Notes: generated by a model from the sequence alone, not told the origin. A stretch of 64,000 bases of DNA from Serilophus lunatus (GCA_013399895.1 VXBA01002157.1:515456-579455); one strand, 5' to 3'. Positions 38,644 to 51,066 are shown, counted from the first letter of the stretch. Program-made: numbers and translations.

Positions 38644-38649
38644 ATGAAC
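38644..38649. repeat. Target-site duplication, right copy
   Basis: ATGAAC directly after the LTR, identical to 38003-38008. Confidence 0.65.
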
Positions 38650-41600
38650 AAACAGCTTTCATACCAAATAATGGGTAAGAAGAAGAAAAGGTGAATTGCT
38701 TAAAATGACCATCCAAAGTAAAAATGGAAGAACTTACATGGAAAGAAGCTGTTGTTCAAATGACAAGACATGATTTAGAGGAGAAAAATCACTGATAACC
38801 TTGGAGAATGTGGAAAAGTGCAAGGAAAGGAGAAGAGTGAAAAATCAAAGTCAAGGATACTACAGATATGTACATTTTTTATGCTACTAAATAGAGATTG
38901 ACAGAGCTTCAGACTTCTCTGTGTGCATCACACCTGTCAAATGTGCATGTAAATGCTTAACAACAAACAAGACAATTAATTCTTTCACTGGGGTTTGAGA
39001 AGAGTATGGATGAACTTAGAAATATGGGAATAAAAGTGAATAATACTATATTCAGTGCCTACACACCTCAGAGCACAAGCTCTGTATGCATTCACTCAAA
39101 ATTAAGGGCAGGTGTGAATCTGCATTTGACTCCCCTCAAAACAGTATCTATCAGGAAGAGGTCAATGGCGTGTAACTACCTGCTGGCCACTTATTCCTCT
39201 ATCCAACGAGGCTGAGCTTTTCCCATAAACTCACAGCTCGGAGGGGTACAGTTGATTGGCTTTCCTTCTGTTCAGTTCCTGTTCTTTGATTTACAGCAGT
39301 CTCCCACATTCTTTTCATAGGTCCTTTTCTAACTTCACTGATAAGGGATTTCTCCGTGTCCAATTAGCAAGGCTAGTGAATCAGGTTGGAACTAGATAAT
39401 TAAAAGAATGAAAAGACACAGAGTGACCTTGGTTCACAAACCTCCATGGGCAATTTAGAAAACTTTAAAGATTTCAAGAAAATGTATTACTGTTATTATT
39501 TTATATCTTGTTCGTCAGAAACAGGGCAATTGTTCTTATACATCTTTAAGGTCTGTCTAAAATCAAGAATTTCTTTAATTCCGTTTTTCTTTTCCTTTTT
39601 TTTTTTTTCTTTTCAAAAAACCCTGTGTATTTGATAATTACACATTTCTGGGACAAAAATGCATTTTTCAAGTTTCCAAATGAGAGGTTAACTTTACTGT
39701 ATTGTATTTAAAAGCATATTTGTTTTGAAGAGAGGGTATAAAGTGGCATCATTCTTATGGTAAATCCAGAGCAGTAGAAACCACACAAAGCAGTAAACCC
39801 AATGCTTCATTTTATATTGCCTCATCTCGCATATTTTGTTAGGAAAAAGTAAGGGAGAGTTATACTAGTTGGGTAAAGCTCATATTTGGCTCTTCCATTT
39901 ATGAAATTTAAATAATGATGTATTTTTGCTTTTAGCAAAGAACAAGAGTCTGATTATACAAGGTGCCAAAAAGTAATGGGGGAGGTGTTACTTATACGCT
40001 GGAAATTCATCTTATTTAACTGCAACCACCTAAATGAAAGAAATGTGGTTAAATTATTTAGGCTTTGGTGATAGTTAAAAGAGAGAGATGGCAGAGCTAT
40101 TCAGGGCTGTCTTATTCGATGGCTCATAGCAAAAAGAGATACTCTGGAAAGATTCTCTAAAGGTGCCCTTTTCTCTACCTGGCTGTTTGTCCCTCTTTTG
40201 ATTATAATCATAGCCCAGATGGCTAGCTTAGACTAGATGCTTAATTTTTATTTAGCTGTCTAAAGTTAGGGAAGATAAAATCCACCAGAAAACTAGGCTG
40301 GTATGCCACTGTGCTCACACAAAATTTTAAAGAGATTAATGGAGTGTTGGTTAATTGTCTTATAGCCAAGACTTTGATCTGTTGTGATTAATTTAAAAGA
40401 AAGAAGCACATCCATAATAAGAGTAGTCTCTTGTTATCAGATGTCTAGGTCAACAGATGCCAAATAGGGAAGGAAAATACTTCTTACTGAAGATGCATTC
40501 TTGGCTTTTAGATGCCTTGAGTTTCCACTGGTATTGTATTATTTAGTCTCTACTTTTGTGTCAATTTGATGCCAAGTGTCATGTTGTACTAGATTTGCAG
40601 GGGCAATTATTTTTCTTTCCTTTGTGACTGTCTCTCCTGCTTGGATGTGAATTTTCATGTGTGTGCATGCGTTCACAAGATGAAGTCTGTTCATAAAATT
40701 AAATCTATTTATATGGCCTGAGAATAAAGAAGTGTCTCTTCTGAAAAACGAAACTCCAACCAAAAAACCAGTCTCTGGGTCTTTACTCATTTAGAGGGTT
40801 TATTATATGAAGGTGTTCCCATCTCAGCTGCAGAGTAATGGAATATATGCAATTGCAGATAAAGCCCACAACTCACAAAATTAAATATTTTTATCCTCCT
40901 CATTCCCTATGAAAGACCATGAAAATAGGCAGGGTGCTAAAGTGTCATTCCAAAAATTAGCTTTAAAGCATTCCTGGCTCTATATCAATGTCCCCATGTA
41001 TCTATGTCGAGAGATAGAGGCCAAAAGATTTTCCAAATAGCTTTTCTCAAAATATTTCAGCAGACAACCCTGTCATCATTAAAATGGCAAGTTTCACTGC
41101 CCAGAAATAAGGACCATTTTCAGTTATGTGTCTCATCTCTGGGGTTTTGTTTTCTCCATGTCTGATGTGCTTTTTCACATTTGTTTGCTTCCAAGACATA
41201 TTGCAAAGCTTGGACAGCAGGGTTTTGTTATGGTGTGCAGGCATAGCATGCATCTCATATTTTTACAAAGTACAAAGTATTAGTCTACCACTAGACAAAA
41301 GTAACAGCTGATTTCTTACAAACAAAGAAGTATCAACATGTTACTAGTAGGCACTCTTTAAGGCTCCGTTTAAAACATAATGACAGACATAAAAGTGTGC
41401 CCTTAAAACCATTGCTACTCCTTAATATTCCCTACAGCTTTTGAATTTTCTTCCCTCTAGGTTAGCACCTTTTTTTTTTACTGTTATCCTTTATCTGTGC
41501 ATTTTTTGCGGGTTTTGAAATAAACCTTCTAATTTACAATCCGTCTATTATTTGTACTAAATTATTAAACCCCTTCACATTAAGTCATTTCAGTGTCTTG

Positions 41601-44600
41601 AGAAATTATTAGCTAGGAATTAACTCTTTGCTCACACATTTACTATCTATGCTATAGTCCCTAGAGACTTTCTTCATAGATATTGTTATTCTGTAATGCT
41701 AATTGGTACCAGTGGAGGATACCTAAATGCCAAGCTATTTTCAGTGGATCTACAGATATTTCAGTAATGAACTTGTACCATGAGCAGAATAAAGCTAGAT
41801 CTCCAGCAGAAATATATGTATTTGGATTTTTCACAAATGCTTCTGTTGAATTGGCAAAAGGGCACACTTACTCTTAAAATGCATGAACAATTTTCGGCTG
41901 GCCAATCAAAATCTGTTATAGAGATAAATGTGAGCCAAAATTTCTTATTCTAATACTCAGCATTTGGCCCAGAAAGGACTATTATTCAAACTTTTCATGG
42001 CTAGGTCCAAATACAGTTTCAGAGCCAGCTAACCCAGCTACCAGAAAGGTAGGCCATATTCCATAGCTGGCTGGCAAGATACTTGTTAAAGACTTGGTTT
42101 GCTTTTAGTTCTGTCTTTCAGTTCTTTGGCATTTCTAAATCTGAATTCTAATTTGAAGTATAGTAGTACTTTGAGGATTTAATAGAATTTTGCCTATTAC
42201 AAATTCTATTTAACTGAATATGCAAGTAGTCAGATTCTTTGCTAACATTTGAGTATTGCTCTTTATAGAAGCTATGCATAGGAAAAGTCTGATAATAAAA
42301 AATTCTGACAAAAAGTAGGGTTTAAATGAATAAAAAAATTTCAGGGGGGATAGCGATTTCAACAATCATGTTAATATTAACACTTCAGAAGAAAAGCTCA
42401 AAGCTGATAAAATGTCTTACTCTTCCTTTTGTAGCAATTTTAAAACTTTCCACTTTCACGACAAAGGCATTTTCTGGGAATATAGATTCAACGTTCTGAG
42501 CTGCTCCCCGGTAAACTTTTTAATTTCCTGAGCATCTCATATTGGAACAATAGGCTGGATGCTGAGCTGCTTTTTCCTGAACAAATCAAGAAAGAAAAAC
42601 ATTTCCTTTGGGAGACATTGCACTGCCTGCAGTACTCTGTTCTGCAAACAGCATTAAATTATCTTTGAAGGTTATCAGTAATATTCTGCTGAATATCAAG
42701 GGGTGTCACTGTTGAGCAGTAAAAGACTTCTCCTTTGTTGAGTAAATTGCCCTTGTGAGGTTTAATTTTAGCTTTTTTCTTGCAGCTGTGGAAAAGGGTC
42801 TCCAACCCAAAGGCCTATTAAGGCTGAAAAAACTTCACTTATTGCAGAAGGCACCCAAAGAACACAATAAGAAAATGACTCTCTTTACAGCAGTAAAGGG
42901 ACAAAAAGCCTCTAAGGTCTTGCTCTATTCTAACTTCAACCCAGGGATATTCTAACTGAGCCAAACAAACACATATATCTCACCTTCTAAGAACTCTGAA
43001 ATTGTCTGTTTTAGGAAAAGGATATTTTGAACAAATATACAAAGGAAATGTTGTAATCCAATCTCAGGGATGCTAGAAGTCCTCGCCAGTTTATGGGTTA
43101 GATCCTGGACATCATGCCATTTTGGTGTAACTTTGCCTTCATAGACAGATTTCCTTCCTATCCCTGGAATCTTAGCTAATGCTACCCAGGCATCATGTAT
43201 TTTGAAATGACACTTCTCATTTATAAGGACGAGGAAACTTCTCTCATATTCATCATTTTGCCAACCCTTAGGTCCTACAAGATCTGTTTTTCACTCATGT
43301 TATCATCTTAAATGATGAAGCAGATGATGGGAAAAAACAGAATTTGACTCATCAGGTATATTCTTTCATCATTCCCTGACATGAAAAAAAGAGGAATCTC
43401 TGCCCTTAGGTTTCACATAGGAAAAATTCACCAGAACAGGAACTCTGGGATCTCAGGGCCAAAATAATTTTGAAATGCAAATGGAATAGTCAGTGTCACA
43501 GTCTTCTACCAGCCAGAATGGATGGACTACTGACATCTTGCTGCGAATTCCAATATAGTTGCTGAACACTTGCTTGTACTTCTCTTTGTTTACCTTATGC
43601 TTAACATTTATAAAGCTTTAATGTTACAGATAGCACTTCTTTCATCTGCCATGGTGTAAATACAAAGTTTCTCATTGTTAAATTCATATCCATGTTCATT
43701 TCTGAAGGGTTTCATTGAAGACTTCCTTAGCTTGAGGTTATTCCATACCAAGTAGCACATGTAGAAGCTTAAGCAGGATAGAATAATTATTATTAATTTA
43801 TTAAAATCAGCTTCTGAGTGTTCCATGCTTACTCCCTTTAAATTGGCATGAAAATAAAATGAAGTATGTTTGCATGTAAGTATATCAATGCAAGAAAATT
43901 TTATCTTGATGGAGTATCTTCAAAGAGAAGGAAGTGTTCCTCATGGGAAAAAAAAAAAAAGCTTTTTGCCTTTTAATATAGTTATGAGGAAGGACAGAGG
44001 TCAAAAGTTCTTCCTAATTGTATACAGCTATGGAGACACAAGTCTCTCACTAAAATTGAAGCTTAGAGCAGAAAGTCTGTGATGAAAGTACATTTTGCTT
44101 TCAAATGTGTGTCCTCTTTTTGATATGGTACTTTGAGTCCCACTGAAGAGCTAAAAAAGCATAGAAATACTTAAAAAAATTTCAGTCTTAGATAAAGGCA
44201 CACGTATCTTCCCGCGAGGAAAAGCTTAGTCCTATTGATCTAGCAAGGTCTGTTCAAACCATAAGACGAATACACTTAGAGCTGAAAGGTAACTGCGTGA
44301 GAGGGCATTTTGACCCCTTCATGGCATTGTGACTGCTGATATGGCAGGGGATTTCATGGCACACTGACCCTGGAACCTGGAAAAACGTTGGCAGAGCGAG
44401 CAGGGGGGGAAACAGCCAGTGTTTCATGCCATTGTTGCCCCATTTTATGAAGGGGGATCAAGTCGGGCTATTTCCATAAAATGTATCAATTCCAGTTTAG
44501 TTCTAATGAATTTCAGCCTTTAGACTTTTTGTACTTGTAACAGGCAAATAGCAGGGGATTTTCAGGATGTTTTTCTCTCATCTACCCCACTTATTAAAAA

Positions 44601-45776
44601 TGTCTCTCTCGTCTCTGATGAGAGATACGTTATGAACTCAACCCCAGGAGTGTGAAGGGGCTCCCCAGACAACTCTACCGTCAGTTTTGTGTTAGAACTT
44701 TATAATGAGTTACTTGCATGGCCCTTGTGCAAGCTCCACTGTCTGTATGAATTTGGTTCCTTAGTCCTCTTTTGAGAGGTAAGGCATTCAGCTACAACCA
44801 CAACAGGAGTTTCTCTTTTAAGTGTGTAGGTTGATGTGGCTGGACTGCTTCTCAACAGAGACAACCCCAGCTCTCTGTCTTGCAAGTCCAGAAAGGCTGA
44901 TGGCTTTAACCAGCGTCTCTGAGGTGTCTCTTTGAGGCTGAAGCTGTGTTGGTTTTCCTTCCAGAAAATGAGAGCTTGTTCAGTTTGTTTTGTTTCCTTA
45001 AGAAATGGAGACCTCACACTGCAAAACTTGTAAACTTCAGTAGAGACAGACAAAGCTTTGAATACAAGCTTATTAAAACCATTAATTAGATCCCAGGATC
45101 ATTTCCTACCCTATTAAATACACCTCTGCTTAGACCAGAGTTTAGTGATTCAGGACCCTGAGAACTTTAGAGAGTCACATTACTGAAGAGATTGCCTGAC
45201 TTTGGTCCATTTTCATCAGTAGGGTTGATGCACTGATCTTTCTCCCTCAGGAGTCTGCATTAATAATAAATCAAGCATCATTAACATATGTTCAAGGATG
45301 TTTGGGAGTATTTAAGTTTCATTTTGCATGAAGCAACAGCTCCTCTGAAATCACTGCTGTAAAGGTGACTCGTGTACCATGCAGGAGTTGATCAAAGGGG
45401 AGACTCTGAGAAATAAGAAATCATGTAAGTACATATTAAATATAGGATTCCAGAACAGGTATCATGTTGAAATGATCTCAGTTAAAACTAGTCTAAACTA
45501 ATGGGTATGTATTTAAGTATTTAATTTGAGAAACCCGTTTCTGAAAAATCTTTTCTTGGTGTCTTCTTAATATTATGACAAAAAATGTCTTAGGAGATCC
45601 TGTATGTGAAAACAGGTAAAGCAATAAGTAGAATTAAAACATTTGGCTGCATTCCAGTATATGGATTAATTAATTTCACAGTGTTCTGGTCTCCAGGTCC
45701 TCCAGGTGAAGTTGGAAACCAGAGTGTTGAAGGAAAAAACTACTAAAGTGGTCTGGAAGGAAAGGCCTGAAGATTT
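38650..45776. other. Unique non-coding DNA
   Basis: No gene or element is recognised in about 7 kb. T-runs occur near 39597-39609 and 41471-41480. The longest frames (117 codons or less) look random. A GC-richer patch at 44330-44470 is unassigned. Confidence 0.5.
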
Positions 45777-45790
45777 ACACACAGAACTAC

Positions 45791-46043
45791 ACACAGAATT
45801 AACAAGGTTGTAAAAGACTGCAGAGATCATCAAGTCCAACCTTTTACCTAACTTAACAACCTATCCAATCTATCATCTAAACCATCTAAACCATGTCACT
45901 AAGTTCATCATCCAACCTATCCTTAGACACATCCAGGGACAGTGACTCCACCACCTCCCTGGGAAGCCCATTCCAATGGGAAATCACTCTCTCTGTGAAA
46001 AAGTTTCTCCTAATATCCAACCTAAACCTTGTTAATTCTGTGT
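45791..46043. repeat. 19-bp perfect inverted repeat spanning the CR1 3' segment
   Basis: ACACAGAATTAACAAGGTT at 45791-45809 is the exact reverse complement of 46025-46043. The left arm is the CR1 tail and the right arm sits at the internal junction. Pairing ends abruptly on both sides. Confidence 0.95.
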
Positions 46044-46062
46044 AATTCTGGTAACCTTTTGG

Positions 46063-46375
46063 ACTGCCTCCTCTCTGCTGTATTGAGTTCCCAGGAAATA
46101 TCTGGGTGTTTGGAGTCTGCTATGAGAACAAGGGCTGGTGAACTTGAGAGATTCTCCATCTGCTTAGAGTAATACATCAACGTCTTCCCCCTGGTTGGGT
46201 GGCCTATAGCAGACTCTGATCACAATGTCAGTTTTGTTAGCTGCCCCTCTGACCTTTACTCACAAGCACTCAAACTGGTCATCCTTAATCTTGAGCTCCA
46301 TGGCATCAAGTGTTTCTCTAATATACAGGGCCACCCCTCTGCCATGCTTCATGCATTGTAGTACACGCACCTCAG
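46063..46375 (-). pseudogene. CR1 ORF2 endonuclease remnant
   Basis: The minus-strand translation contains GRGVALYIRETLDAMELK and DDQFECL followed by a stop. It then continues with VCYRPPNQ and a diverged form of the GDFN motif (ADSKHPDISW), all typical of the apurinic-type endonuclease of CR1 ORF2. The domain would nick target DNA for target-primed reverse transcription. Just upstream, LRCVYYNA corresponds to the usual start of the domain, and it jumps straight to GRGVALY. The segment carrying the conserved catalytic glutamate (TETWW-like) is therefore deleted. Several stops break the frame. It is a fossil with no possible activity. Confidence 0.85.
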
Positions 46376-46460
46376 CTGAGTTGCTGGCTTCACTTTTAAG
46401 TTTACCATCTTCAATAACCCACTGTGGGTGCAAGGTTCCATCTCCTTCCTGCTTCATACC

Positions 46461-46628
46461 TAGTTTAAAGCCCTCTCAATGAACTCCGCCAATTCATGGC
46501 CTAAATACCTTTTGCTCTTTTTAGACAAATATAGTCCCCCTGCATCTAGCAAGCCAGGTGTTGAAAAGGTCCCATGGTCGAAAAAACCAAATTTCATCTG
46601 TTGGCACCAGCCCTTAAGCCACTTAATG
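46461..46628 (-). pseudogene. CR1 ORF1 esterase-domain remnant
   Basis: The minus-strand peptide WLKGWCQQMKFGFFDHGTF, followed by GLLDAGGLYLSKKSKR and ending FIERALN plus a stop, resembles the C-terminal part of the SGNH-type esterase found in ORF1 of CR1 elements. In active members the last block reads like DGVHL, supplying the catalytic Asp and His. Here it is GGLYL, so both are lost. Only the final fifty or so residues survive. The longer 124-codon frame containing it (46460-46834) is unrelated flank beyond about 46628. Assignment is by recalled pattern. Confidence 0.65.
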
Positions 46629-49600
46629 ACAGCAAGTGTTCTCCAAAATATGAAATCAAAAGGATGTACGACAGCAGAAGCCAAATATGCAAATAAGGAA
46701 AGAAAAAAATCTAAGAATATTAAAAACATTGATATTGAACAATACAACATGCTGCTGAAGGAAATATTAGGTTCTCCATGGCCTTGTCTCAAAGATGAAC
46801 ATCTTTCCAGAAAGTGTGTTTCAGTTAAGCACAAATTGGTAAGGGCAAAAACAAGTGTAACTGGTTTAAATTTAGTGACCTATGATCTACAAGATAACCA
46901 GTTGCTTCTTAGGTCTTATAATAAAAGCAAAATCGTGAAGCATGAATTTCAGAGCAGTTCTATTTATTTTAATAAGCTTTATGCTCTAATAACAGGATCT
47001 TGTTTTATGATTATCTATGATGCTATGAAAAAATGGCATGGATTTTAAAAAGTCCTTAGAAAGGAGAGGATCTTGCAGTTGATATCAGTTAGTGCTGAAT
47101 TTACAAAGGTGTTAGGAAGGCTCCTTCTGCTACCATCAAAAGAGTGCAAACTTCTAAAAGGTTTCTGATTGTAGCCCAGTGGTATGGGGGCACCTATGTG
47201 ATTTTGGAAATCTCAAGGGTAACATTATACAAATCTTCTCTCTTATAGACTATTTTAAAGTAATGTACATCAGAAGTCTTTTGGTGTTGTCCTTTTTCCT
47301 GACTCCCATGAGCCATTATCCAATAACTTCATATCACTGAACATACTATATGGATATTGCCTAATTTGAAAAGCCAAGGAATTCAGTATCTCCACCATAC
47401 TTCATAAACAAGAAATACAGTAGTTCCTAGGGGACTCTCCTTGCTCCATTGCAGAAAAGGCAGGATGGCTCTGGATGTGCAGCCACACAGACCCAGTGAC
47501 CCAGAGGTGGTGTAGCTGCATTGTGCTGGCATTGTTTATTTCACTGCTGGGCAAAGGACACCTACGTTCTCCACTTAGACATACAATGAAGGTCAGGAAT
47601 CAGCATTTGGCTACCCTTGTTACAATCTCATAAATTCTTTCCACTAAGCAAAGGAACAAAGAGCAAAAACAAATATTTCTAAAGTCTAGTTGATCTGGGA
47701 TACAGTATGGCAATATGTACCACTGATAGTGTCAAGATTCAAGAAACTTAGATATTGTGTTTATTACAGGTTGTAAAATGGGAAAGATACCTTACATGTC
47801 CTCAGAAATTATTCTCTTTCATGTAAATAACATATGAACATCAGCCAAATGTAGTAAGAAAGTTTTTTATCTAAGAATGAAAAATAAATGACTGTTTGAA
47901 AATATAACTTATGTATTAGCACTGATGCCAGCATTGGCATAGAAGAAATTTTTCTTCATTGAGTGAAGAAAAATTTGACTTAGCTCTGAGAATATCTACT
48001 ACAATCCATTCACTGTAATTCTTTTTTGAAAGTTCAGTAGAAAGTTTGAGTGTGCTTTCTGCTTTTGATTCTTTTATTTTTTTCTAGTCCAGTAATTTTT
48101 TTTCCATTTGTTTTTCTACTAATTAAGAGAGAGATTCTTCTCCTCCCTTCCACTATGTCTTTCAAAGACCTAAGAAAAGGCATGTTTATTTCTGTTGTGC
48201 TAATCCCTTTTCCATATGGTTGTGCACAATGTCTAAAATGATGAGAGTATCTGCATGTGGTCTCTGAATATATTTATTTTGACAAGCTCTCAAGAGACAA
48301 AACGTGGAAATTATCATATTCTGCTTTCTTATCTGTCATGAGTTTCCAATTCCACCCTCTTCTGCATCCAGCATCAGCTCTTCATTTCCAACGGTAAAAC
48401 TTCAGTGGTTATATTTATTTATTTTGTAATGAGCCAAAAATTCTGTTCTTGCTTCCCTAGGGCTCATCTTTTGGAAACGGTATAATCACACAACTGTAGT
48501 CTGGGAGGAGTCCCAAGGGTATCTTGTGTCAAGAGTTGAGAACCTCTTCATGCCAAGCTCTGTTATTTTAGATGCAGGACTATGAATTAAATACTATATT
48601 TAGTTTACTGGGAATAAAGGAGAAAATAATTTTTTTACATGGGAAAAAAACCCAAACCAAGAAAACAACCCCAAAAATCCAAACAAGCATGAAAGCAGAG
48701 GGCCCTAGTAAGCTGTATATTTTTCTATCTTGCAGAGAAGCTAAGGAAAAAAATGACCATCTCTTACATGGAGGTTTACGGTAAGCCAAATTCCAGCAGG
48801 TATTTCCAGCTGACTGAGAGTGCATGCACTTACTATTGAGGGGTTTTTTGACAGAATTTATAAATTTCTTATTTACTACAGTCCTCAAATGCCAAGAGAA
48901 TCTATTTGTTGAGGTGCTTTGAACTGCCTTCAAGAACCAGTGTAGATAACTAGTTGGAATGGCCTTCAAGATTTTTTCGCCCTTAAAGAATAGCTAAAAG
49001 TCACTGTAATCTAAAAACCTCATAGGAAAACTATCCAGTTTCCAGGAGAAAAAAATAGCATTGGCTGAATTATGTTTTATACTTTTCTTTAGTGTCGGCT
49101 GTCAAAGACACTACTCTGATTCAAATGTGGAATGAACAGCCATACAACTCTATCACAAAATGCACATATCACGTACAGACTCTGAGGTGGTGAGTGGTGA
49201 GTGAAACTAAACTATGGATTTGAACTGTAACATTAAGTACACACACTTGATAGTCCAGAAAACGACTGATTTAGTGTAACAGTGGATCTGAGAGTTATCT
49301 CTTTAGAGCTAGTCTACTTACTAATTAATGCAGTCTCCTTGTTTATAGTGATTCTCTTAAAAAGTTTCTCAACATGATTAACATAGTGATTAATAGGCTC
49401 TCCATTAGCCTCTACTGTACTCCACTCAATGCCAGTCATCCAGTATGACTGGGAAGATAGAAGTCCCTGGCATTATCTTTCTTTTTCTTATTTTTTTAGG
49501 ACATTGTGTATCTGAGTTTTTCATGCATGACATAAGGGTTTTGCTTGCTTATGAAGGGTATAATATTCCCATCCCATAACAGACTTTCTATCTGTCCACT

Positions 49601-49859
49601 CTTACCTTTTGCCAGGAGTTCCATCCATGTCATAGAAACAATAAAGAACAACTTTCAACTATTTAAAACCATGGTGGCTAAGATAATGGTATGTCCTTTA
49701 CTGTCTGCTACTTTGTCATATAAGAAACAGTTTGTACAAGATAGGCTAAGAGAATTGGAAATACCGTAGAATAAGCTAGTTGCAGTGATACAAGTGAGTA
49801 ACTTTCATGTCTATCTAACCTTCCCTTCTGCTAGAAGAAGGATTCAGTTCCTCTAGTCT
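46629..49859. other. Unique non-coding DNA
   Basis: No gene is recognised. The 189-codon plus-strand frame at 46479-47048 starts antisense to the CR1 esterase remnant and runs into AT-rich flank, and has no recognisable domain. Two adjacent hairpins lie at 47925-47976. Confidence 0.5.
47925..47976. repeat. Two adjacent hairpins
   Basis: ATGCCA and TGGCAT pair around GCAT at 47925-47940. Six bases later AAATTTTTCTTCA (47946-47958) pairs perfectly over 13 bp with 47964-47976 around a 5-base loop. The stem is too short for a usual microRNA precursor. Confidence 0.9.
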
Positions 49860-51020
49860 GCCACCTCAGTGGAGGTAGGGAATGGAGATCCATGTAGCAG
49901 CAAAGACACATTGGTTATTGATGTGTTAGAGGCCATGGAAGTGCCTCAGAATAGTTATATGGGAATTAGTAGTGGGATCAATAACCCAACTGAAGTGTTT
50001 CTACACCACTGTACGCAGCATGGGCAACAAACAGGAATCTTTGGCACCACTTCCCACAGGATTCTCCTAGAGAAACTGTTTATAGCTTGGAAGGGTGCCT
50101 TGTTTGTTGGGTAAAAAAAATAGCTGAATGGCTGGGCCCAGAGAGAGCTGATGGATAGAAGTAAATCCAGTTGGCAGCTGGTCACAAGTGGTGTTCTCCA
50201 GGTCTCAGTATTGGAGTCAGTCCTGTTTAATACCTTTATGAATATTCTGGACTAGGGGATCACGTGCACTCTCAATAAGTTTTCGGATGACATCAAATCA
50301 GGTGTGAATGTTGATATGCTGGGGGGGCAGGAGGGCTCTGCAGAGAGATCTGGACAGGCCAGATTGATGGGCTGAGGCTAATTTTATGAGTTTTAACATG
50401 GTGAAGTGCTGGGTCCTACACCTGGGTCACAACAAACCCACGAAATGCTACAGGCTAAGGGCAGAGTGGCTGGAAAGATGCCTGGTGAAAAAGGACCAGC
50501 GGTTTCTGATGGACAGCAGCTGAACTTGAACCAGCAGTGTGCTCAGGTGGCCAAGAAGGCCAATGATATCCTGGCTTGCATCAGCAATAATGTAGCCAGC
50601 AGGATTAGGGCAGCGATTGTACCCCTGTACTTTGCACTGGTGAGGCTGCACCTCAAATCCTGTGCTCAGTTTTTGACCCCTCACCACAAGAAGGACATTG
50701 AGGCACTGGGATGTGTCCAGAGAAGGGCAATGAAGCTGGTGAAGGGTGTGGTGCACAAGTCTGATGAGGAGTGGTTGAGGAAGCTAGGGTTGGTTAGTCT
50801 GGAGAAAAGGAGGCTGAGAGGGGACCTAATTTCTCTCTACAACTATGTGAAAGGAAAAATATCTCCACCAAAAATACTGTCCAGGGAAGTGGTGGAATCA
50901 CCATCCCTGCAGGTATTTAAAAGATGTATAGATATGGCATTTAGGGACGGTGGTGGACTTGTAAGTGCTCAATGAACTTAAGGATCTTTTACAACCTAAA
51001 TGATTCTATGATTCTATAAT
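49860..51020 (+). mobile_element. Internally deleted CR1 LINE
   Basis: The copy begins in sequence that precedes ORF2. It contains the usual endonuclease start (translated LKCFYTTVRSMGNKQE near 49988-50035) and then jumps directly to the reverse transcriptase palm (TSHRILLEKL near 50048). The palm continues with NGWAQR, an FSDD active-site motif (Asp-Asp codons at 50286-50291), and the C-terminal region. A second deletion removes part of the C-terminal region near 50860. The 3' end is canonical, with ATGATTCTATGATTCTAT at about 51000-51017. Stops lie between blocks. The 49860 boundary is approximate. Confidence 0.85.
50406..50975 (+). pseudogene. CR1 ORF2 reverse transcriptase C-terminal remnant
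   Basis: A 189-codon open stretch downstream of the FSDD motif. Recognisable blocks are QQCAQVAKKANDILAC, IVPLYFALVRLHLKSC, HHKKDIEALGCVQRRA, KLGLVSLEKRRLRGDL and REVVESPSLQVFKR, all in the order seen in CR1 ORF2 after the palm domain. A segment normally found between LRGDLIxLYNY and REVVESPS is missing. The frame is open by chance conservation only: the upstream palm is in broken frames, the endonuclease is lost, and there is no start codon context. It makes no functional protein. Confidence 0.85.
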
Positions 51021-51066
51021 CCTCTGCAAAAGAATTACAAGTATGCTTGATCTTGATCCTTACCTC

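Larger units (their letters stand above)
45777..46628 (-). mobile_element. Internally deleted CR1 LINE
   Basis: Read on the minus strand the copy runs: end of ORF1 (esterase-like domain, about 46628-46461), a linker, the start and part of the ORF2 endonuclease (46375-46063), then directly the CR1 3' region (about 46030-45810) and a tail of ATTCTGTG-like units (45800-45777). Most of the endonuclease and all of the reverse transcriptase are missing. A second, smaller deletion lies inside the endonuclease. Stops and frame changes show it is dead. A 19-bp inverted repeat joins the tail (45791-45809) to the deletion junction (46025-46043). Confidence 0.85.

Noticed and set aside
46479..47048. 189-codon plus-strand open frame
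   Set aside because: It begins antisense to the CR1 esterase remnant and continues into AT-rich flank; no domain, no splice context, no similarity I recognise.
47946..47976. MicroRNA precursor
   Set aside because: A 13-bp stem with a 5-base loop is much shorter than usual precursors.
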